Source: Verrucomicrobium sp. BvORR034
GTDB taxonomy: Bacteria > Verrucomicrobiota > Verrucomicrobiia > Verrucomicrobiales > Verrucomicrobiaceae
Assembly (NCBI RefSeq): GCF_000739635.1
Contig: NZ_BATQ01000058.1
Location: 23,864 to 87,863 of the forward strand
Reading direction: 5' to 3'
DNA: 64,000 nt
Below are positions 26,448 through 35,373 of this stretch, piece after piece. Position 1 is the stretch's first letter; each line of letters starts with the position of its first letter. Below the pieces are notes generated by a model. It was not told the DNA's origin. It searched no databases and saw nothing but the letters and a program-made list of their open reading frames with translations. The translations under genes were made by a program, and so were the position numbers.

Positions 26448-26771
26448 ATGTTTAGAGATTTACCGGAATCGGACTGGAAGAAGTTCAGGCTCATCCATCA
26501 GGCCGCTCTCCAGCGCTTTTCTCAAGGCAGACTGGATGCCTTGCAGAAGCTTGCCGTGGCTGAAGGAAAGAATCCGCAGGAGCGCCTGATTGATGTCTTT
26601 GAGTTTGCACGACAAACCCAAAGAGAGATGGCGCGGATCTTTGACAACCCCAAGAGATCCACTGCGTTGATGTTGCTTGCTCAGATGCACGCCGAGCAAC
26701 TCGTCGAAGCGGAGGAATGGAATGGCCTCTCCGAAGAAACCCGCGAGATGGTCGAGGTGATCGTCAGATGA
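26448..26771 (+). CDS. Hypothetical helical protein
   Basis: The ATG at 26448 gives 107 residues, predicted almost entirely helical, without signal or membrane segments (for example IHQAALQRFSQGRLDALQKL and FEFARQTQREMARIFDNPKR). I do not recognise the family. It ends 40 bp before the GNAT gene. Confidence 0.6.
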   Translation: MFRDLPESDWKKFRLIHQAALQRFSQGRLDALQKLAVAEGKNPQERLIDVFEFARQTQREMARIFDNPKRSTALMLLAQMHAEQLVEAEEWNGLSEETREMVEVIVR

Positions 26772-26811
26772 CCCTGTCGTGTTGTCGTGGCCTTGCCGCT
26801 GCATTCATTGC

Positions 26812-27543
26812 ATGACTCAGCCCCTTCACGCTTTTCATTGCCGCTGCCGTGCGCCTTACGAGGTGGAGCAGCATTTTGTGGGACGGCTCATCAAGTGCGG
26901 TTGGTGTGGCGTCTTTGTGGTTGTGCCACGCCGGGCTGGAGAGCCAGTGCATGTGCCGACATTTGCTCGCACGACCGACCGGCTGGAGATTGATCTGGCG
27001 GTGCGTCGCGACTGGCGTCAGGTGCACGAGATCGACCGAGATCCGGAAAACTATGGGTTCGAGATCTCCAGTCCCAACACTCCCCGCGAAACCCGTCGCA
27101 GGATCCGGGCAGGACGGTTTCCCTCCGGGTTCAAGAAGTCCGGGAGGTTGGTTTTCAAAGTGGTATTGAAGGAGACCGGAAAGGTGATTGGACTCGTGCC
27201 GGTGGGATACGTGCTGCCCTACTACAGTGTCAATCTGGGAGTGGTGATTCATCATCCCCATGCAGGAAAGGGATATGGACGGGAGGCCGTTGCGGCAGTC
27301 ACGGCGATTCTGTTTGAGGAACTGGGCGTCTTCAAGATCAATGCCATGTGTGACAGCCTCAACCTTCGGTGCGTGAACTTGCTGGAATCCGTGGGATTTG
27401 AGCGGGAAGGTGAGGCCCGTTCCTGGTTTCTGCATCCGACCCGCGGGTGGATCAACTCGCCTTATTTTGCGATGTTCAATCCCGCTGACGCCGCCATTCG
27501 GGCGGGACGGCTCGCTGTGCCGGGTGAAGGAGGAATACCGTGA
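26812..27543 (+). CDS. GNAT acetyltransferase (RimJ/RimL-like) with N-terminal zinc-ribbon-like motif
   Basis: The ATG at 26812 gives 243 residues. Cys10, Cys12, Cys29 and Cys32 (HCRC and KCGWCG) form a likely zinc knuckle in the first 35 residues. The GNAT domain follows, with LVFKVVLKETGKVIGLVPVG and the acetyl-CoA loop GVVIHHPHAGKGYGREAVAA (motif A), then NAMCDSLNLRCVNLLESVGF as in RimJ/RimL-type enzymes. It probably acetylates an amine on a protein or small molecule. Its stop overlaps the GTG start of the next gene (GTGA at 27540-27543), which implies translational coupling. Confidence 0.8.
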   Translation: MTQPLHAFHCRCRAPYEVEQHFVGRLIKCGWCGVFVVVPRRAGEPVHVPTFARTTDRLEIDLAVRRDWRQVHEIDRDPENYGFEISSPNTPRETRRRIRAGRFPSGFKKSGRLVFKVVLKETGKVIGLVPVGYVLPYYSVNLGVVIHHPHAGKGYGREAVAAVTAILFEELGVFKINAMCDSLNLRCVNLLESVGFEREGEARSWFLHPTRGWINSPYFAMFNPADAAIRAGRLAVPGEGGIP

Positions 27544-28193
27544 CGCAATCACCACGAAATGCTCCTTTGACGTTGCGATGGGCCCGTCTGGGGTTCTCCT
27601 TGCTGGCTCTTTCTGCGATCGCGGTGCAGTTCTATGAAAGTTACAGAGTCCGCCAATTCCCGGCGGTCAATTTTTTCAGCTTTTTCACGATTCAGAGCAA
27701 CCTCTTTGCCGCAGCTGTCTTGTTGCGAGGGGGAAGCTCAGGCAGAGCCGGTCATGGCTTGAATACATGGAATATGATTCGAGGGGCGGCGGTGCTCTAT
27801 ATGAGCATCACGGGGGTGGTCTATGGCCTTTTGCTTGCGGGCTACCAGGAGGCTTTGCAGACCACCATTCCCTGGGTGGACACGGTGCTGCATCGCCTGA
27901 TGCCTCTGGTGATGGTGGTGGACTGGTTGATGGATCCACCGCGCAGCAAAGACATGACCTTCATTCACTGCGCCACCCGCTGGGCCGTGTACCCGCTGGC
28001 CTACGCAGGTTGGTCGCTGCTCCGTGGCACGTGGGCAAGCTGGTACCCGTATCCATTCCTCAACCCCCAGGTGGTTGGGGGGTATCCCATTGTGGCGCTT
28101 TACTGCCTGGGAATCGCGGCTGGTTCTCTGGCCTTTGTGGGAATGGTTGCCTGGCTGGGACGTCGCTGTCATCTGGAGGTGGAAGGGGGTTAG
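27540..28193 (+). CDS. Pr6Pr family integral membrane protein
   Basis: The 217-residue protein starts with GTG overlapping the previous stop. It has six hydrophobic segments and the Pr6Pr landmarks FPAVNFFSFFTIQSNLFAA, HRLMPLVMVVDWLMDPPR and WYPYPFLNP. Family function is unknown. Coupling to the GNAT gene is seen from the 4-bp overlap. Confidence 0.85.
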   Translation: MTQSPRNAPLTLRWARLGFSLLALSAIAVQFYESYRVRQFPAVNFFSFFTIQSNLFAAAVLLRGGSSGRAGHGLNTWNMIRGAAVLYMSITGVVYGLLLAGYQEALQTTIPWVDTVLHRLMPLVMVVDWLMDPPRSKDMTFIHCATRWAVYPLAYAGWSLLRGTWASWYPYPFLNPQVVGGYPIVALYCLGIAAGSLAFVGMVAWLGRRCHLEVEGG

Positions 28194-28261
28194 GAGTCTG
28201 GTCAAGGATTGTGACCAGGACATTCCTGCAAGTCACCCCGGTGGTGGCCGTAGATGGACGC

Positions 28262-30079
28262 ATGAGCGCTTTACGATTTCATTGGTGGCTGCGACTTGGG
28301 CTGGGGTTCGTGATGGTGGGGGCAGCTCTTCGTCTGACGGGCCAGGAGCAGGGGGCTCCTGTCACCATTGTGGCCTTTGGAGATTCCACCACCGCGCCAC
28401 GTGGGGCGGTCACGGTCTATCCTCTCCTTTTGCAGGAGGAACTGCGGCAGGTGCGGGTGATCAATGCGGGTGTGCCTGGTAACACGACCACGATGGCGAG
28501 GCAGAGGTTTGAGAGCGATGTGCTGGCCAAGAATCCTGAGATCGTGATCCTTCAGTTCGGAATCAATGATTCAGCCGTAGATGTCTGGAAAAAACCGGCA
28601 GCGACGGGGCCCCGGGTGACTCTCGATACGTATGAGGCGAACCTGAGATACTTTGTGCAGACCCTCAAGGCCCGAAAGACTGAGGCGGTATTGATGACGC
28701 CCAACCCTCTGCGCTGGACGGCCAAGCTCAAGGAAATGTACGGACGCGAGCCCTACCTGCCGGAACAACCGGATGGCTTTAATGTCACACTGAATCCTTA
28801 CGCTGAGAAGGTGCGGCTCATCGCGGCTGAAGAGAAGGTGGGGCTGGTGGATGTGCCGCCTGCCATGGTCGCACGAGCGGCGGAGATGAAAGGGAGTGTG
28901 GATCAACTGCTCGCGGACGGGATGCACCCCAACGATGAGGGACATCGTGTGGTGGGCAACCAGCTCAAGGCTGCTCTCCTGAAGATGGCGAAGGAAAGAA
29001 AGCTGCCGATCACGGCAGCCCCCGCCTGGCAGTCGAGTGGGGCCACGGCAATCATCCATCCTGCGGCCAGGGACATCACTCTCGATTCTCCGCATGACAC
29101 CGTTTTGGGGAGTGGGCTGGCGCTGTTGAAGGATCGAACCACGATGATGGCGGTGTATTCCACCCCCTCCAGCTACTACAGCAAGCCTGGCACGGTGTGG
29201 ATTGCCGCACGACGCACGCTTGATGGTGGCAAGAGGTGGGAGGTGGAGCAGGTGGTGGCCCGTCATCCGGATTGTCAGCCCTCTCATCCCTCCGTGCTGG
29301 TTTCCAAGGATGGCACGATCCATGTCTTCTATCTCGGATTCAAAAAGTGGGCGTGGCATGGAGTCAATCCCACCTCGGACACTTCCAGCGATATCTGGAC
29401 GACGCGAAGCCAGGACCAGGGTGCCACATGGTCGGTGCCGCAGAGAATCTTCAACGGTTATAGCGGAGCCACCAATGGGGCTGTTGAAACGGCGGATGGG
29501 AAACTGGTGGTGCCGTTTTCCCACTACGTGAACAATCCGGGACGGCTGGTCAGCCGCGTGGCCATCTCCGCGGACGGCGGAAAGACTTGGGATCTGGGCG
29601 CGCCATTGGACATTGGTGGAGCAGGAGATCACGAAGGTGCCTTGGAACCGGCGGTGCTGCCGTTGAAGGACGGGCGGATTTGGATGCTGATTCGCACCAC
29701 CCGCAAAGTCTTCTGGGAATCGCATTCTTCAGATGGCGGGCTCAACTGGACGGTGCCTGTGCCTACGACAATCGATGCCTCCTCCGCACCGGCCAGCCTG
29801 ACCCGGTTGAGAGACGGGCGAGTGGCGTTGGTCTGGAATCAGCGATCCAAGGCGAGAAGGGAGCTCCAGTTGGCGATCTCCGCCGATGATGGGAAAAACT
29901 GGTCTCCCTCAGTCCCGTTGGTGAGGGGAAAGAGTGTGACTTATCCCTATGTCATTGAAGGTCCCTCCGAGGGGGACCTGTGGATTGGCTATCACGATGT
30001 GCCGAATGGGTGGAACACACCGAGGGCGCGGCAGATGAGAGTGGATGTGAGCATGTTGGAGATGGTGAAGCGGGAGTGA
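28262..30079 (+). CDS. Secreted two-domain protein: SGNH/GDSL hydrolase plus sialidase-like BNR propeller
   Basis: The ATG at 28262 gives 605 residues and an N-terminal hydrophobic signal (residues about 6-26). The first domain (about 33-245) is an SGNH hydrolase: block I FGDS (Ser42), block II NAGVPGN, block III GIND (100-103) and block V DGMHPN with Asp219 and His222. The second domain (about 275-605) is a BNR/sialidase-like propeller with Asp-box-like turns (RSQDQGATWSVPQ, SADGGKTWDLG, SSDGGLNWTVP, SADDGKNWSPS). The likely job is removal of an acyl group together with recognition or cleavage of a glycan. Neither substrate is shown. The open frame extends further upstream but there it overlaps Pr6Pr in another frame. 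Confidence 0.85.
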   Translation: MSALRFHWWLRLGLGFVMVGAALRLTGQEQGAPVTIVAFGDSTTAPRGAVTVYPLLLQEELRQVRVINAGVPGNTTTMARQRFESDVLAKNPEIVILQFGINDSAVDVWKKPAATGPRVTLDTYEANLRYFVQTLKARKTEAVLMTPNPLRWTAKLKEMYGREPYLPEQPDGFNVTLNPYAEKVRLIAAEEKVGLVDVPPAMVARAAEMKGSVDQLLADGMHPNDEGHRVVGNQLKAALLKMAKERKLPITAAPAWQSSGATAIIHPAARDITLDSPHDTVLGSGLALLKDRTTMMAVYSTPSSYYSKPGTVWIAARRTLDGGKRWEVEQVVARHPDCQPSHPSVLVSKDGTIHVFYLGFKKWAWHGVNPTSDTSSDIWTTRSQDQGATWSVPQRIFNGYSGATNGAVETADGKLVVPFSHYVNNPGRLVSRVAISADGGKTWDLGAPLDIGGAGDHEGALEPAVLPLKDGRIWMLIRTTRKVFWESHSSDGGLNWTVPVPTTIDASSAPASLTRLRDGRVALVWNQRSKARRELQLAISADDGKNWSPSVPLVRGKSVTYPYVIEGPSEGDLWIGYHDVPNGWNTPRARQMRVDVSMLEMVKRE

Positions 30080-30260
30080 AGGATGATGGAATGCATCTCG
30101 GAGAGGTTTAGCCAGGCTCTGCCAGATCGAAAAAGCACCAGACCTTCGCGGAAGAGACTTTCCGCGGAGTTGCAGGATCGATGCAATTTTGCCGAACTGG
30201 TTGCAAAATTAATGGCTGGTCCGACTGTCACGGCCCGCCCGGAATGGACATGCATTCACC

Positions 30261-30989
30261 ATGAACCCCGCCAGTCAGCAGCTTTTTCAAGATGCTTTGA
30301 GTCATGTGAAGCCTCAGGACATCCTTGAATTCTGCCCGGAGGAGCAAGGTGGGACGGGATACATCCATGAGTTCACGGCGATTTATCATGCCCGCGAGGT
30401 GCCGGAGGTCTATAGCTTCAACATCACGGAAACCATTGGGCTGACCCAGTGGGGTGAGGCGGATCAGGAGGCCAGCCCGGATCGGTTCCGCCGTTTTCGC
30501 ATTTTTGCCAATGCGGTGGGGGCGGCGATGTGCTCAGGCAACAAGGGGCCGGATGACAACCTCCCTCCGAACTATCTGGCCATCAGCCTGCTCGATGATG
30601 CATGGGAATTGGGCGACGAGGCATTGCTTGGGCTGCTGGGGAAGGTGTATGAGGAAATGCACACCCGTGTGGTGACGGCCCGCTGGTGTGCGGACGATGC
30701 CCCTTTCCTCCTGCTGGGTCAGCTGCTTCTGGCCCTCCACGGCAACTATGACGTGGATCCCAACCAACTGGCGGGGCCGCTGATGGAGTCCGAGCGACTC
30801 CGGGCGAGACGCAAGGGGCGCGAGGTTTTCTTGTGGGGCTGCACGGTCTTCAACCAGATGCATATGCGCTGGCAAGACCGTCTGGCGCAAGCTTTTGCCG
30901 GGTATGCAGGGCGAGTCGAGGAACCTCTGGCCAAACTGCAACGCGGACTGGCCGGGAAAGAGGATCCTCGCCTGCTCGTGACGGGTTGA
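30261..30989 (+). CDS. Hypothetical protein
   Basis: The 242-residue soluble protein starts at an ATG at 30261. The first half is acidic (DILEFCPEEQGGTGYIHEFT, FNITETIGLTQWGEADQEAS); the second half is helical. I do not recognise it. The 181-bp gap before it (30080-30260) contains a hairpin CGCGGAA/TTCCGCG near 30147-30166, without a T-run. Confidence 0.65.
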   Translation: MNPASQQLFQDALSHVKPQDILEFCPEEQGGTGYIHEFTAIYHAREVPEVYSFNITETIGLTQWGEADQEASPDRFRRFRIFANAVGAAMCSGNKGPDDNLPPNYLAISLLDDAWELGDEALLGLLGKVYEEMHTRVVTARWCADDAPFLLLGQLLLALHGNYDVDPNQLAGPLMESERLRARRKGREVFLWGCTVFNQMHMRWQDRLAQAFAGYAGRVEEPLAKLQRGLAGKEDPRLLVTG

Positions 30990-31017
30990 ATCCACCGAAC
31001 GTTATGGCACGTTGGCA

Positions 31018-31326
31018 GTGTCAGTGAAGAAGCGATATCACAACAGCCGTCCGCGCACGCCTGAGGTGTGCCCCGTGTGCGGGGAAGACGTGCCTCCAGG
31101 GGCACCTGCCTGCCGGGGGTGCGGGGCGGATCATCGCACGGGCTGGAATCTGGCCGCGAGCGACTACGACGGTCTGGATCTGCCCAGCGACGAATTTGAC
31201 TACGACGAGTTCATGCACCGCGAGTTTGGTCAGCGCTCCAAGTCAGTGTTTGGAGGGCTGAAACCCCTGTGGTGGCTCACCGCCGTCATCCTGCTCATCG
31301 CGATGGGCATTGCCCTTTTCCGATGA
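31018..31326 (+). CDS. Small zinc-ribbon, single-pass membrane protein
   Basis: A GTG at 31018 (TTG 31012 and GTG 31024 are alternatives) gives 102 residues. Two CxxC knuckles (Cys18/Cys21 and Cys32/Cys35, in VCPVCGEDVPPGAPACRGCG) form a zinc ribbon. An acidic linker and one C-terminal membrane helix (residues about 82-100) follow. The architecture resembles small zinc-ribbon membrane proteins of unknown role. It is convergent with the AraC gene, with a 6-bp gap. Confidence 0.75.
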   Translation: MSVKKRYHNSRPRTPEVCPVCGEDVPPGAPACRGCGADHRTGWNLAASDYDGLDLPSDEFDYDEFMHREFGQRSKSVFGGLKPLWWLTAVILLIAMGIALFR

Positions 31327-31332
31327 GGGAGC

Positions 31333-32190
31333 TTACGAGGTCTCGTGGGCCCGGCCCCGCTCTTGTACCCGGTAGTCCGTCGGGGGGAGGCCGGTGAGTT
31401 TCTTGAAGTCCTTGCTGAAGAAGTAAGGGTCCCGATAGCCGCACTGCCGGGCAATTTCCTTGATGGGCTCGTCGGTATCGATGAGGCGGTGTTTGGCCTG
31501 GTTCATCCTTTCGCGTCTCAGCCAGTCGATGGGGCTGGTGCCCATGGTGCGCTTGAAGGTGCGGATGAAGTGGCTCACGCTCATGCCTGCCAGGTGAGCA
31601 AGGTCCGAGAGGCGCAGGGCGTCGGCATAATGCTGGCGCATGCGAATGAGCGGGCGCTCCAGGGTGCTGGGAACGGGCTCCGCGTCCTGGCCGCCGTCTT
31701 TGAAGCGGTTCTCGTACAGAAGCGAGAGCAGGCGGGCGACGGCCACGTGCATGGAGGCCGGGGCATTGGGGCTGGGGGACTCCAGGATGTTGAACGCATC
31801 CATGAAGCAGGCCTTCGTTGCAGCATCGTCCAGCAGGGGGAAGACGGGAGTTTCCCGAATCCGGAGCAGGGAGGCCAATGCATCCAGCCCGGGTCCCTCA
31901 ATACGGACCCAGTACAGTTCCCAAGGGTGGAGGGGGTCGGCCTGGTACTGGTGGGGATGCCAGCAGGAGACCCAGTAGAGTCCTCGTGCCTTGACCCGGT
32001 GAACACGCCCTGCCACGCGCACCGTGCCCGAACCGCGCAGGCAGTACACCAACTCGTGTCCCGCCAGGGTTTCCCGCTCGATGTGGTGCGTTTTGTCGGC
32101 GGTCAGGTGCCCGGCCCGAACGGTGGTGTAGAGCGACGCACGCACGGCATCCCGCTCCGTGTGGAAATAACTGCGTACAAACCGGGTCAT
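31333..32190 (-). CDS. AraC family transcriptional regulator
   Basis: The 285-residue protein has an N-terminal cupin-like sensing domain (GSGTVRVAGRVHRVKARGLYW) and a C-terminal pair of helix-turn-helix units. The first contains LSDLAHLAGMSVSHFIRTFK and the second IKEIARQCGYRDPYFFSKDF, followed by the family end GLPPTDYR. It resembles regulators of sugar catabolism genes. Its target is not obvious, as both neighbours face away or towards it. Confidence 0.9.
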   Translation of the reverse strand: MTRFVRSYFHTERDAVRASLYTTVRAGHLTADKTHHIERETLAGHELVYCLRGSGTVRVAGRVHRVKARGLYWVSCWHPHQYQADPLHPWELYWVRIEGPGLDALASLLRIRETPVFPLLDDAATKACFMDAFNILESPSPNAPASMHVAVARLLSLLYENRFKDGGQDAEPVPSTLERPLIRMRQHYADALRLSDLAHLAGMSVSHFIRTFKRTMGTSPIDWLRRERMNQAKHRLIDTDEPIKEIARQCGYRDPYFFSKDFKKLTGLPPTDYRVQERGRAHETS

Positions 32191-32324
32191 TGTTGGGAGT
32201 GGCTATGAGGCTAGTCGAAATACGGGTGCGGGATCAAGAAACGTTCGACGGGGTTTTGAAGAACGCGCAATCAAGCACGGGAATTGCCAGTGGAGTTTCC
32301 ATAAGGCATGTAGAATATTAGCGG

Positions 32325-33920
32325 ATGCAGAATTCCTCCGCCCGCATTTCTGACCCGGTTGAGACCGGCGGGCGGGCTCGTGGATGGTGGAGGGGGCTGG
32401 CATTCCTCCGGAAGATTGTCAGAGAGTTGGGGGAGGCTTTTGCTCTGGATCTGAGATCCCTGGCTCTATTCCGCATGGGTCTGGGGCTGCTGATTCTGGT
32501 GGATGTGGGGATTGCGATCACCAACGTGGAGGCGTTTTATTCTGACGCGGGCGTGCTGACCCGGCAGGTGCTGAAAGATCGCCTGTGGGAGAATCCGGCC
32601 CAGTGGTCGCTGCATGCCTTGCATGGCGGTGTGGGCTTTGAGAAGTTGCTCCTGACGGCGCAGTTGCTTGCCGGGGTGGGCCTGGTGGTGGGCTGGCGCA
32701 CCCGCTGGATGAATTTTCTCTGCTGGGTGCTGGCCTGCTCATTGGAGACTCGGAATCCCCTGGTGAGCAATGGAGCGGATGCGGTGATGCGGCTTCTGTT
32801 GTTCTGGAGTTTGTTCCTGCCGTTGGGAGCCTGGTGGTCCTGTGATGCGAAAAGGCGTTCTCGGCAGGGAGAGGAGTCTCTACCGGTGCGATGGGTCTCG
32901 TTCCCGGCGGTGTGCTGGGTGATGCAGGTGGGGTTTATTTATGTGTTCTCGGCAGTGATGAAGGATCGCGGGGCCTGGTTCGTGGAAGGTACAGCTCTGC
33001 AAACCGCCCTGCATCTGGACTTGTTTGCCCTGCCGGTGGGAGTGTGGCTCCGGGAGCACGCGGAACTTTGCCGATGGCTGACTCGGGGCACGGTCTCGCT
33101 GGAACTGGTGGGGCCGTTTCTCCTGCTCCTGACGGGGCGGTCGCCAGCTCTGCGCGGAATTCTCTGCATCGCTTTCATCGTGCTTCACCTGGGCATCGGG
33201 TTGTGCATGAACATTGGGGCCTTCCCCTGGATGATGATCGCGGCCTGGCTGGCGCTGCTACCCGGCTCCTGGTGGGATCGCCTCAGAACAGGCGGGAAGA
33301 GCAACTCCTACCTGCTGTTGTCGCCAGCCATGCGGACCCCTCCCGTGACGGTGGTTTTTACCTCCGTTTGCCTGGGGTATGTGTTCCTCTGGAACCTGCG
33401 AGGAACGGACTTCCCGCGTTGGGAGAAGTTCTTTCCGCGATCCCTGAACGGAATGGCTTTCGCGCTCAGACTGGATCAGCACTGGAGCATGTTTGCGCCT
33501 TTCCCGACCCGGGAGGATGGTTGGTTTGTCCTGCGGGCGGGCCTGTCGGACGGTTCCGAGGTGGACCTGTTGCGGAATGGCGAAGTGACAGACTGGAGCA
33601 AGCCATCCCGGCTAAGCTCCACCTTCAAGGACGCCCGCTGGCAGAAGTACCTGATGAATCTGTGGCTCCAGCGGTATCACGAGTTCCGCCCAGCCTATGG
33701 GGACTGGCGGGTGCGGCACTGGAATGAGGAGCATGGCGGACTAAGCCAGGTGGTGGCCTGGCAGTTCTACTTCATCCATGAACCCACGCTGGAGGGGGGC
33801 AAGACGGGGCCGTTGCAGCGGGTGCTGCTGGCCCAGTGTGAGCATGTGCCTGCTGGCGGGTCGGTCAGCGTCCCTTCTTCTTTTTCGACTTCAGGTCAGC
33901 CTTCTTCTCTTTCCCCCTGA
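32325..33920 (+). CDS. HTTM domain (vitamin K-dependent gamma-carboxylase-like) membrane protein
   Basis: The 531-residue protein has about nine hydrophobic segments. The horizontally-transferred-transmembrane (HTTM) pattern is seen in SLALFRMGLGLLILVDVGI, the FYSDAGVLTRQ loop and QVGFIYVFSAVMKD. The family is related to vitamin K-dependent carboxylases but bacterial roles are mostly unknown. The last 18 or so codons (Ser/Pro-rich, GGSVSVPSSFSTSGQPSSLS) overlap the end of der on the other strand by 56 bp, probably a run-on tail. Confidence 0.85.
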   Translation: MQNSSARISDPVETGGRARGWWRGLAFLRKIVRELGEAFALDLRSLALFRMGLGLLILVDVGIAITNVEAFYSDAGVLTRQVLKDRLWENPAQWSLHALHGGVGFEKLLLTAQLLAGVGLVVGWRTRWMNFLCWVLACSLETRNPLVSNGADAVMRLLLFWSLFLPLGAWWSCDAKRRSRQGEESLPVRWVSFPAVCWVMQVGFIYVFSAVMKDRGAWFVEGTALQTALHLDLFALPVGVWLREHAELCRWLTRGTVSLELVGPFLLLLTGRSPALRGILCIAFIVLHLGIGLCMNIGAFPWMMIAAWLALLPGSWWDRLRTGGKSNSYLLLSPAMRTPPVTVVFTSVCLGYVFLWNLRGTDFPRWEKFFPRSLNGMAFALRLDQHWSMFAPFPTREDGWFVLRAGLSDGSEVDLLRNGEVTDWSKPSRLSSTFKDARWQKYLMNLWLQRYHEFRPAYGDWRVRHWNEEHGGLSQVVAWQFYFIHEPTLEGGKTGPLQRVLLAQCEHVPAGGSVSVPSSFSTSGQPSSLSP

Positions 33921-35373
33921 TGGTCCACTGGAAGGGGAGGCCTTCTGCGGGCCAAGCCTCGCGGATGGTGCTCTCCAAGTGGCGCAGGTAGCTTTCCTGA
34001 AGCTTGTCCGCACGGTTGGCGAAGAGCACGATGTTCGGCACCGGAATGGCGGAGGGCTCGTCTTCCTTCCTAAAGGTGGCGTAGAGGAGATTGAAGGAGC
34101 TGCCGGAGCGGCCGACCGCGGCAGGGGAACTGGCGATGGCTTTCTGCAGCATGCGGTTGAGCACGCCGGTGCCTGGAGGGTTCTTGGCACCGTGGTGCAC
34201 GCGTTCAATGGCCTTGAAGACCTTGTCGAGGAACTGCTTCTCCTTGGCTGAAACCGGGATCATGGGAGCGTGGCGCAGGAAGAAAAATTCGCGCCCTGCG
34301 TTCTCCAGCAACTCCTCCGTACGATCCTTCATTTTCCCGGTGGGATGGTAGAGGTCGAATTTGTTGAGGAGGATGATGCAGGGCTTTTGGTACTCGACGA
34401 TGAGGCTCGCGATCTTGCGATCCTGCATGCTGATGCCTTCTGCGCAATCCACCATGAGGAGACAAAGATCCGCCCGGCGGATGGACTTCGTGGCCTGCAT
34501 GGCGCTGAAGGATTCCACCGCATCCTGGATCTTCGCTTTGCGGCGCAATCCGGCGGTGTCCACCAGGGTGTAGGTGTTTCCTGCGACCGTGCACGGAATG
34601 TCGATGGCGTCGCGGGTGGTTCCAGCGATTTCGCTGACGATGGTGCGCTGCTCGCCCAAGATGGCATTGACCAGGGAGGACTTGCCGGCATTCGGCTTGC
34701 CCACGATGGCGATGCGGAGCGGCTTCTGCGGGCGGGCGGGCGCGGCCTCGTCTTCGTCTCCTTCCGTTGCTTCCTCGTCTGAAGCCTCCGCGTTGGCCTT
34801 CTTGGTTTTGTTTCGGGACGGGTACTTGGCAGGTTTGACGCGTTCTGTGCTGCCATCTGCTGCCTGAAGGCCCAACTTGGTGATCGTAAGCGCCATGAGC
34901 TCGTCGATGCGCAGACCATGAGCGGCGCTGACGTCCACGAGGAGATTGAAGCCCAGCTTGGCAAACTCCGCGCCATGGGCGCGGCGCTTGTCAGAATCCG
35001 CCTTGTTGACCACCAGGATGATGGGTTTGGGGCTCTTGCGAAGAGTACGGGACAGTTCCAGATCGATGGGCGTCACGCCCTCCACACCGTCCACGACGAA
35101 GAGGATGAGATCCGCTTCCTCCATGGCGAGGTTGGCCTCCGCCTGCACCTGGGCGGCGAACTCGTCCTCAATGGTGGCTCCGATGCCCCCCGTATCCATG
35201 ATGTCAAAGGGCACCACGCCTCTGCGGCAGGTAGCGACCAGACGGTCACGGGTGACGCCTGGGCGATCATGCACGATGGCGATGTTTTTGCCAGCGAGGC
35301 GGTTGAACAGGGCGGACTTCCCCACATTGGGGCGGCCGACGATAGCGACCATTTTAGGATTCTGGATTTCCAT
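33865..35373 (-). CDS. der: GTPase Der (EngA), ribosome assembly factor
   Basis: Der binds the 50S subunit during assembly. The ATG at 35373 gives 502 residues. The first G domain has GRPNVGKS at 13-20, DTGG and NKAD; the second has GKPNAGKS at 225-232, DTAG and NKFD. A C-terminal KH-like domain and a basic KKADLKSKKKKGR end follow. The linker between the G domains is unusually acidic (SDEEATEGDEDEAA). The start lies inside the end of pgsA (20-bp overlap), so the two are translationally coupled. Confidence 0.96.
   Translation of the reverse strand: MEIQNPKMVAIVGRPNVGKSALFNRLAGKNIAIVHDRPGVTRDRLVATCRRGVVPFDIMDTGGIGATIEDEFAAQVQAEANLAMEEADLILFVVDGVEGVTPIDLELSRTLRKSPKPIILVVNKADSDKRRAHGAEFAKLGFNLLVDVSAAHGLRIDELMALTITKLGLQAADGSTERVKPAKYPSRNKTKKANAEASDEEATEGDEDEAAPARPQKPLRIAIVGKPNAGKSSLVNAILGEQRTIVSEIAGTTRDAIDIPCTVAGNTYTLVDTAGLRRKAKIQDAVESFSAMQATKSIRRADLCLLMVDCAEGISMQDRKIASLIVEYQKPCIILLNKFDLYHPTGKMKDRTEELLENAGREFFFLRHAPMIPVSAKEKQFLDKVFKAIERVHHGAKNPPGTGVLNRMLQKAIASSPAAVGRSGSSFNLLYATFRKEDEPSAIPVPNIVLFANRADKLQESYLRHLESTIREAWPAEGLPFQWTIRGKEKKADLKSKKKKGR

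Noticed and set aside
27767..28261. Upstream extension of the SGNH-sialidase frame
   Set aside because: It overlaps most of the Pr6Pr gene in another frame, lacks family similarity, and would bury the signal peptide at 28262.
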